DNA of 64,000 nucleotides, taken from positions 42,639,529 through 42,703,528 of the forward strand of contig NC_052616.1 in NCBI RefSeq assembly GCF_016545825.1, written 5' to 3'. Both the position numbers and the translations under genes were made by a program. Each line of letters opens with the position of its first letter. Position 1 is the first letter of the stretch. The notes under the pieces are model-generated. The model saw only the letters and a list, made by a program, of their open reading frames with translations, had not been told where the DNA came from and searched no databases. This DNA comes from Eucalyptus grandis (lineage: Eukaryota; Streptophyta; Magnoliopsida; Myrtales; Myrtaceae). Of this stretch, positions 57,867 through 64,000 are shown one piece after another.

Positions 57867-58875
57867 TGGCCAAAAAGGGCAAAAGCAAAACTAGATGTCC
57901 ATGAAGCATTTCATTGAGCGAGTGATGTGCGACATCGAGCGAAGGGTTTCCAACTTGACTAGGACTTGAAACGGGGCCGAGATTCTTAGCAAACATTCAA
58001 CAACGCCCAACGACTTAGCGAAAGACCTACGGGGGCCAGAGTTCATGTGAGCCAAATGGCCACGAACCCCAGCCCGGCGTACCCAAGGGAGGCAGCAAAC
58101 AAAGGGAAAAATGGAAGCTTACTAGTTCGGGCTTGAGGACTTCTACCAGGAGGGGTCGTTGGACGGAGCATGCGTATGGCCAAGTGGTCAGCCAAGGCTA
58201 CCTCTCACTCTTTGTTTAGTCTCAGCTTTCACTGTCTCAGCTCCTCTCCTCCCTCGCGGCTCTGTCACTCACTCAAACTCTCTCCAGCTCTCTGTCCTTC
58301 GCTTGAACCAAAGAACCCCCTCCGAAAACCAGAACCTCCAGCCCCCTTTTGATGACTAGCGACCAGCGTGCTTGCCTTCTGCCCCGCGACCACCAACTCC
58401 GGTGCGATGCTCGCGCCTCCCCACTGCCTGTTCTTCCTCTCTTGTTCTCTTACCTTCTCTTTTCTGCAAAATGCGTAAAGGACAAAGAGGGAGAGGCAAA
58501 AAGGGCTGAGCTCTTCTTGGGCGAAATAAAAGAAAAGTGGGCCGGCCTAGGCGAAGAAAAAGAAAAGGGAAAGAAAGAGGCTAGGTTGACTTGCTCCCGG
58601 CCCGGTCTCATTTTCCCATTTTCGTTTCTTTTTTTTTTTTCTTTTGTTTCGTTATTAATTTCTCTTAAAAATTAATTTTTTTTCCTTCGATGACAATATT
58701 TTTGGAAAAAGTTAAAAAAAAAAAATTCAATATGCGGTGCAATAATGAAAGCACGATAACTTTTAATGAAAATTATTTAGTTTACTCTTTTCTTCATTCT
58801 TGTTTTTTTTTTAGCAACGATTCCTTTTGCATGCGATTAAGTCCTAAATAAAATGATAAAATTTATGTGTCAACA
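57867..58875 (-). mobile_element. Unassigned retroelement DNA, possible LTR end at 58875
   Basis: The inverse of 58850-58875 (TGTTGACACATAAATTTTATC) resembles the start of the LTR at 55811, preceded on the plus strand by 'gcgattaagtcctaaataaa', similar to 55730-55790. A purine tract is not present at its outer side, so it could be a 5' LTR start or a second partial LTR of the same family. The GC/CT-rich 58150-58640 resembles the transcribed leader part of such LTRs. A full LTR cannot be aligned. Confidence 0.45.
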
Positions 58876-59690
58876 AAAAAAAGTGCAATGGAGAAAATAG
58901 AAAACATGTCTATGGGCGCACGTCACAAAGAAGTGAAATGGAGAAGATCCTCTCAAAAGTCTATAACTCTTTATTGCAACAAGAGGATTGCACGTCATAC
59001 TGAACAAAACAAACTAAGACTCTTGAGCGGCTTAAAGTAGACATGTTTTGAAACCTGAAAAAGGGGATTGAAGTAAAGGAACGATTTTGGACCCCTTTCT
59101 CTCCCAAAAAAAAAAAAGGTGGGGTGGTTTTGATTTCGGGACAAAAGTAGAGGGATCGGCGATGACATTTCACCAGCAAATAAATGATAAAAAAGGAAGG
59201 AGAAAAATTGTTGAAAAAGGCCCAACAGAATCCTCGAAAACATATCCAATTAAAGTTTAATAAGACTTAGGACGAGTTTGACCGTGAAGTGAACATACTT
59301 TTTTGACATATGCCATTAGCAATATTAGGAATACCATAAGCTACTTTTCTGAATTCACTTGTTAGGTGGCGTGGTACATTTTGTATTTCTAAATTCATTC
59401 ACTTGTTTAAGCACACATAGATCTGCACATTATTTAATTTAATAGATGAGTCTTAGTATATTTCTAGCTTACTCTCCTACCATAGAGGATCGCATCTGCT
59501 GATATTGTCCTTAAATAAGTCACATTCAAGAACTAGAGATGCTCACAAATTTTTTCTCATCATTCCGTCCTCAGTTATTATGCTGAAGGGAAAGTAACTC
59601 TATTTCAACAACCCCAGCTTATCATCACCCTCAAAAAGGAAAAAGGAAAACACTACCCAGATAGTACAAAGAATCCAGAATTCACAAGAA
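58876..59690. other. Intergenic or intron-like DNA, no gene recognised
   Basis: AT-rich sequence without coding signs on either strand. If the kinase fragment to the right once continued leftward (minus strand), its transmembrane and kinase exons are not found here. Confidence 0.5.
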
Positions 59691-59699
59691 AACATAACT

Positions 59700-59863
59700 T
59701 TGACTCCTTTAGATCTCACTATTGAAGAAGAAGGAGGATCAGCTACAATCACCCCGGGTGGCGGAACAAGTGTTGGTGCCGGTGCTGGTGCTTCATGGAA
59801 GACAGTCTCAATAAAGTATTGGTAAAGCCGAAACCTAACATCGCAGCTTGGAGCCAAGACTCT
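59700..59863 (-). pseudogene. Cysteine-rich receptor-like kinase (DUF26/Gnk2) exon fragment
   Basis: On the minus strand from 59863: RVLAPSCDVRFRLYQYF, then IETVFHEAPAPAPTLVPPPG and a Pro/Ser linker ending near SSSIVRSKG. 'G(G/S)RVLxPSCxxRFELYPFY' is the hallmark end of the second Gnk2 (stress-antifungal) domain in CRK proteins and is followed by a proline-rich linker before the membrane segment, as here. CRKs sense extracellular signals at the plasma membrane. The N-terminal part is cut off at 59863 by a TIR element; it may lie beyond the window's end. No kinase domain is present to the left. Confidence 0.7.
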
Positions 59864-61203
59864 AGGCCCGTTTGATTCGGCTTTGGGGAAATGCCCTTGG
59901 GAGAATGCAAATACCTTTGAGATAAAAGGGTTTTCGAAATGTTACACCGTTTGGTAAATTGTAGTCTCAAAAAGCATTGAAATGTAACTTTAACATAAAT
60001 ACCATTTAAAAAAAGAAAATATGAAAATCCAATTCGGTGGTGGCGAGCCGCCGACCAACCGCCGGCGGCCAGATTTGACCGCTTGAGGTCGTGACCTCGG
60101 GCGACGTTGTTGCCGCCCTGGAGGTGTGACCTTAGGTGAGTCGTCTAGAGGCACGACCTCGGCGAGTCGACCTCCAGCCGCCTAAGGTCGCAACCTTAGG
60201 CGAGTCATGACCTTAGTCGCTTGAGGTCATGACCTCAGGCGAGTTGCGACCTCCAGTCGCCTGAGGTCGCGAACCTCAGGCGAGTTGCGATGAGTTGTGT
60301 GGCATCCCAAAAATTCAAGACAAGCTCTAAGGTGTATTAAAGCCCATAATTAGGTAATGAAATTACCTATGGTTTATGCTTTAGCCATTAGTCTCCTCTT
60401 AAGACTAAGTGATATATGCTTGTGTTCATGAGATTTTAAATTAGATAAATTAATGAGAATAATCTATTCTTGGCTATGCACTTTATAGACTAAGTTCCTA
60501 TAAATAAAATGTTACAAGATTTTGGCCATGTGGAATTTAGTAATTAAATTCTTAAAAGAAAGAATTAAAGATGAATAATTGAAAGTGAAATTGTGGGTTT
60601 AATTAGGTTGGGCCTTAGGCCCAAGAGTATGGATTTTGGAGGGCCAAATGGCCGGCCCATTGGAGCCAAGGAGGGGCTGTCGACCAGCCCATTTGCTGGC
60701 CCAAAGCCCAGCCGAGAATGAAGCCCATTAACCTTGCATGTCCTCCAACACTTGTTCTCTCCTTTTTGCCACTTGTTCTCCTCATGAGAACACTTGTCCC
60801 TCATGCAAGATAAGAATACATGCAATTTATATAGCAACCAAAAAGAGAGAGAGAGGGAGTGGTCGGTCTAGGTGCCGAGAGAGAGGAGAGAAAGAGAGAA
60901 AGAGAGGAAGAGAGGAAGAGAGAAAGGAGAGGGAGGAGTCGCCCGTTGCCGCCCGCATGCCGTTCGTCTGTCGCCGGTGTGCCGTCCGTGTGCTCGTATT
61001 TGCTCGGTCTTAGAGGCAAGTTGGGACTGATTTCCACCCTTGCATGTGTGCCTTGCATGTGTGATTGAATTCTTGGATGTTTAGAGGCTAGAAATCGAAG
61101 TACATGAGGTTTGTTCTTGGAGATGCTTGCTGTTTTCGTATGAACTGCCTGAACCAGAATCTTGTGAGAGCTTGTATGCATGTTTTGAGTTCGATTTTGA
61201 CTT

Positions 61204-61800
61204 TGATCTCTTCATGAAAGTTGTAGCTAACATATTAAAATACAACATACTAAAATTTGGTACAAAATGATGGAGATTTGAGGGGTAAAACTCTCATCCT
61301 ACGGAGACACCAGATCTGGAACGATTTCACTGACCTTTCGGTGGATTTGTGGTTGCATGTTGATTTGCACTAAGAATATCTCTTCGATTTCTTCATGAAA
61401 GTTGTAGGGGACATATTAAAATACAACATACTCAAATTTGAAGTAAAATGAACGAGTATAACCTAGTAAATAGACTAAATCTTGAAGATGGAAATTCTGG
61501 AGATGTGGTACAGGACACCCCAGACTTCATGGACCTAAATGACGACTATACTCTGGCTATTTGACTTAGATCTCTTCATAAAACTTGTAGAGAACATCTT
61601 GATGTAAAACATATCCAAATTTCAGAGGTAACGAAGAATAATAGGTAGGTGAAAACTCAGTATTTTGGAGAAGCATGCACTGGACGATTCGGTGTTAGAT
61701 CCAGAAGCTTCGTGTGACTGTATAAAATAATATAAAAATAATCTGACTAGGAAGTCTTCATGAAAAATGTACTTTAGTGTCTTGGCTATAACTCGGTAAA
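61204..61800 (+). repeat. Diverged ~183-bp tandem repeats in the solo LTR
   Basis: ctcttcatgaaagttgtagc (61207), ttcttcatgaaagttgtagg (61388), ctcttcataaaacttgtaga (61572) and a weak gtcttcatgaaaaatgtact (61757) are each followed by 'acatattaaaatacaacata..aaattt', with spacing of about 183 bp. Confidence 0.8.
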
Positions 61801-62387
61801 ATTTCGTAATTTTGAAGGTCGTATGGATATTTTAATCAAATTATTTCGAAACTGTGCATTCTGATTTCATCCGAAAATTACATGCTGTTTTGTGTGAATT
61901 ATGGATTTGTGTGGGATTCTATTTGGCCATGTATTTTGCATGAAATCATTATCATATTGTCTTTTTTATTACTTGCCTTAATTTTTATGATTTTTGAGAA
62001 TTATATAGATATTTAAATTTAATATTTTTGAAAGTGGCACAAGCTGGAATTTAAATAAATATAAAAAGGGCATGATAAATGGATTATTTTAATTGGCATA
62101 AATTCCATAAATATTATTTTATGAATAATTGCATCATGTTGCGTGTATGATGTGGTCTTGATGTATGCATTGAGATGCATATATGAATTCAATGATGAAT
62201 ATGATCTTGAATGCCATCACATCACATGCCATGATTAAAATTGAGCTATAATTGAAGATGTGAATTGAGATAAATGAGAAGGTCGTCAGAGGTGTGAGCC
62301 GATGATGCCCCGGGAGTGTCGGGATGCCCGGTGGTATACGGTACATAATTCCAGGGGAGGCCTGGTGGTATGTCGGTACGTAATTCC

Positions 62388-62930
62388 GGAAGCCTCGGAG
62401 GTTTGTGCCCGGGGGGATGCCTCGCGATGCTAGTTGGGATGCGAGATGCTCGGCCAGGGAGTGTAAATGTCGGAAGCCTCGGAGGTTTTTGCCCGAGGGG
62501 ATGCCTCGTGATGCCAGTTGGGATACGAGATGCCCGGAATGTGGGGGGCCGGATGCCCAGTGGCCTTAAATGGTTGAATGCCGAAGGGTTCTTGCGATGC
62601 CAGGATTGGGCGCAAGTGATGAATGTGGGATGCAAACATTGGTCCCGGGAAGGATAAATGTGGCGGTCCAATGTGAAAAGATGACATGAGAAATTAAAAT
62701 TGAAATATGCATGATGATATATGCATGACATGATGATATGTGCATGGATGCATGGTAATGATGATGGCACATGTGATATGATGATGATGAATGCATGGAT
62801 GCATGGTAATGATGATGGCACATGTGATATGATGATGATGAATGCATGGATGCATGCCAATGATGATGGTAAATGCATGATATGATGGTAATGAATATAT
62901 GATGATGTATGTACATGAGGTATGATGACA
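62388..62930 (+). repeat. Two minisatellites in the solo LTR
   Basis: An 84-bp unit starting ggaagcctcggaggttt (62388, 62472) with gatgcctcg and gggatgcgagatg words, then an ATG-rich 51-bp unit (gatggcacatgtgatatgat at 62763 and 62814). They occupy the same relative place as the minisatellites in the LTRs at 4598 and 12785. Confidence 0.85.
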
Positions 62931-64000
62931 TGTGCATGATATCAAGGTAAATTGTGCATGGATACTTCAATGACATGTAATGCTATGATTGTGATGATTG
63001 CATGGCATGATGTTTTGAGTGGTTTGTTGGTCCTTTACCTACTGAGTAGTTGTACTCACCCCATTTGGGGAATAACATTTCAGACTAGATAAGATACATC
63101 TGCTGCCACTGCTACCAGTAGATGAATCAAGTGGTTGGTTATGATTACAAGAAGGCGAATAGTAAAGGGAGGAACTTTTGGACGCCAACACTAATCGATG
63201 GACTTTAAGTATTCGACTGTTGGAGAAGATGTCGGTCATCCTTTGAAGTGTAGTCGAGTATAGAAGACTATGGCATTTTGATGTACCGACTAAAGATGTC
63301 CATATGCTCTATGTAAATAAACATGTTCGGTTTTAACTTATATAAGATGTTTAGTAGGTGTGCATCGTTTTCTGAATATAGGGAATGGAGTTGTTGGATG
63401 TGCTTCCGTATATAAATTGCGCAAGGGACCGATCTAAAAGATGTAAACCCCCAAGTTTTATGGACCCGCTGCAATTGAAATGGTATCAGAGTGACATGTT
63501 ATTAGGAAAAAGGTGAATGGTAAGCGAACTGTGGTGACCCTAATCGGATCGGGGGCCGTCAAGGGGTGCCACAAGTTGCGACCTCAGTTGCCTGAGGTTC
63601 GTCACGACCTCAGTCGCCTAAGGTTCGTCACGACCTCCAGTCGCCTGAGGTCGCGAACCTCAAGCAAGTTGCGACCTCAGTCGCCTGAGGCTGCAGAGGC
63701 CAGATCTGGCCATTCGGCGGCCAGATCTGGCCTTTGGACCGCTAGATCTAGCCTTCGAATTGCCAGATTTGGTGGCCTGAGGTGGCACTGACCCGGTTAA
63801 CGCCGCTTGGGTTCACGCGACCTTAGGCGGCGTCGCCTGGTTCGTGTGCGCTAGGCAACACCGCCTGGGTGGCGGGTCGCTCCACCCCTAGGTGGTGGTC
63901 ACTGGGGACGCGCGACCCTCAGGCGGTGGTGGCAACTGCTGGAGAAGCCTGATGGGTGGGGAAGAAGAAGATGAACTGGGAAGAAGATGGTCGGGAAGAA

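Larger units (their letters stand above)
60293..63578 (+). mobile_element. Solo LTR (60298-63573) with 5-bp target duplication AGTTG
   Basis: Starts TGTGGCATCCC and ends AGGGGTGCCACA, so TGTGGCA/TGCCACA form a 7-bp terminal inverted repeat. agttg flanks it at 60293-60297 and 63574-63578, and joining the flanks gives a continuous gatgagttgcgacctcag core. It is 3276 bp. Contents: GA-rich then GC-rich leader-like block (60840-61010), ~183-bp repeats with cttcatgaaagttgtag (61204-61800), two minisatellites, and the hairpin/TTTCAG block (63039-63083) seen in the other gypsy LTRs. The strand is inferred from that block. Confidence 0.9.
59864..64000. mobile_element. TIR element with GC-rich core, split by a solo LTR, right end outside window
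   Basis: It begins ggcccgtttgattcggcttt, a start shared by many hAT/Harbinger-type MITEs, followed by an AT-rich arm and, from about 60035, a GC-rich core of 'gcgacctcaggcgagttgcg' and 'agtcgcctgaggtcgcgac' words. After the solo LTR the same core resumes at 63574 and continues with agatctggcc repeats and 'cgcctgggt' words to the window edge. The right arm is not seen, so ends and superfamily are unproven. Confidence 0.65.

Noticed and set aside
58159..58675. Small Ser/Leu-rich frames
   Set aside because: CT-rich leader-like DNA of probable LTR origin; no start context, domain or homologue recognised.
60738..61181. Frames around the GA-rich stretch at 60.8-61.0 kb
   Set aside because: Arg/Glu- or Ser/Leu-repeats from a GA/CT run in the solo LTR; no conserved protein.
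62246..62976. His/Ile/Ser-rich minus-strand frames up to 210 codons
   Set aside because: They arise from the ATG-rich and GATGCC minisatellites of the solo LTR.

Overview
This window looks like a repeat-rich, gene-poor stretch of nuclear DNA from a eudicot plant. The evidence is a cluster of plant papain-like cysteine proteases (senescence-associated SAG39/SAG12 type) with GT-AG introns, plant Ty3/gypsy and Ty1/copia elements, a LINE RNase H tail, a tRNA-like SINE, Mutator-like elements and a fragment of a plant cysteine-rich receptor-like kinase. The style of the repeats recalls Myrtaceae (Eucalyptus and relatives), but that is an impression, not a demonstration. No intact, clearly functional host gene was found. 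The 100 Ns at 56027-56126 mark an assembly gap.

Layout. 1-5706: decayed Ty3/gypsy pol remnant with its 3' LTR. 5707-7469: a TIR-element remnant, a SINE with a perfect 17-bp target duplication, and unassigned DNA. 7470-22911 and 40275-52684: two halves of a segmental (tandem-type) duplication, each holding a protease gene with about 2 kb upstream and 5-7 kb downstream, followed by a second, truncated repeat of the unit. Between them (22912-40275) lie a GC-cored TIR element, a more diverged protease pseudogene, a decayed Ty1/copia element of about 8 kb, a gypsy LTR fragment and a LINE tail split by a Pack-MULE. 52685-58875: minus-strand LTR-element material with a nested MULE. 58876-64000: a receptor-like kinase fragment cut by a TIR element that is itself cut by a 3.3-kb solo LTR.

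Proteases. Four copies are visible. Copy 1 (9398-10450) and copy 2 (42969-44181) are close paralogues with identical 181-bp intron lengths. Copy 1 has lost 53 propeptide codons, one Ser next to the catalytic Cys, and has a frameshift. Copy 2 has three one-base deletions in exon 1 but an intact exon 2. Copy 3 (22478-22849) is an exon-1 stub, and copy 4 (26988-28287) is a diverged pseudogene lacking the catalytic His/Asn region.

Most useful observations. (1) A ~570-bp TIR element sits exactly in the protease promoter, and its 8-9-bp target duplication contains the TATA box. (2) A 1196-bp Pack-MULE carrying a 14-3-3 gene fragment is inserted in a LINE RNase H reading frame; removing it and one target copy restores the frame across the junction. 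(3) Several TIR families with different ends share the same kind of GC-rich core. (4) Divergent gypsy LTRs conserve a donor-like hairpin and an acceptor-like hairpin around otherwise unrelated sequence, and two carry an acidic reading frame after the acceptor. (5) Two solo LTRs have exact 5-bp target duplications, one with its empty site preserved in the paralogous segment.
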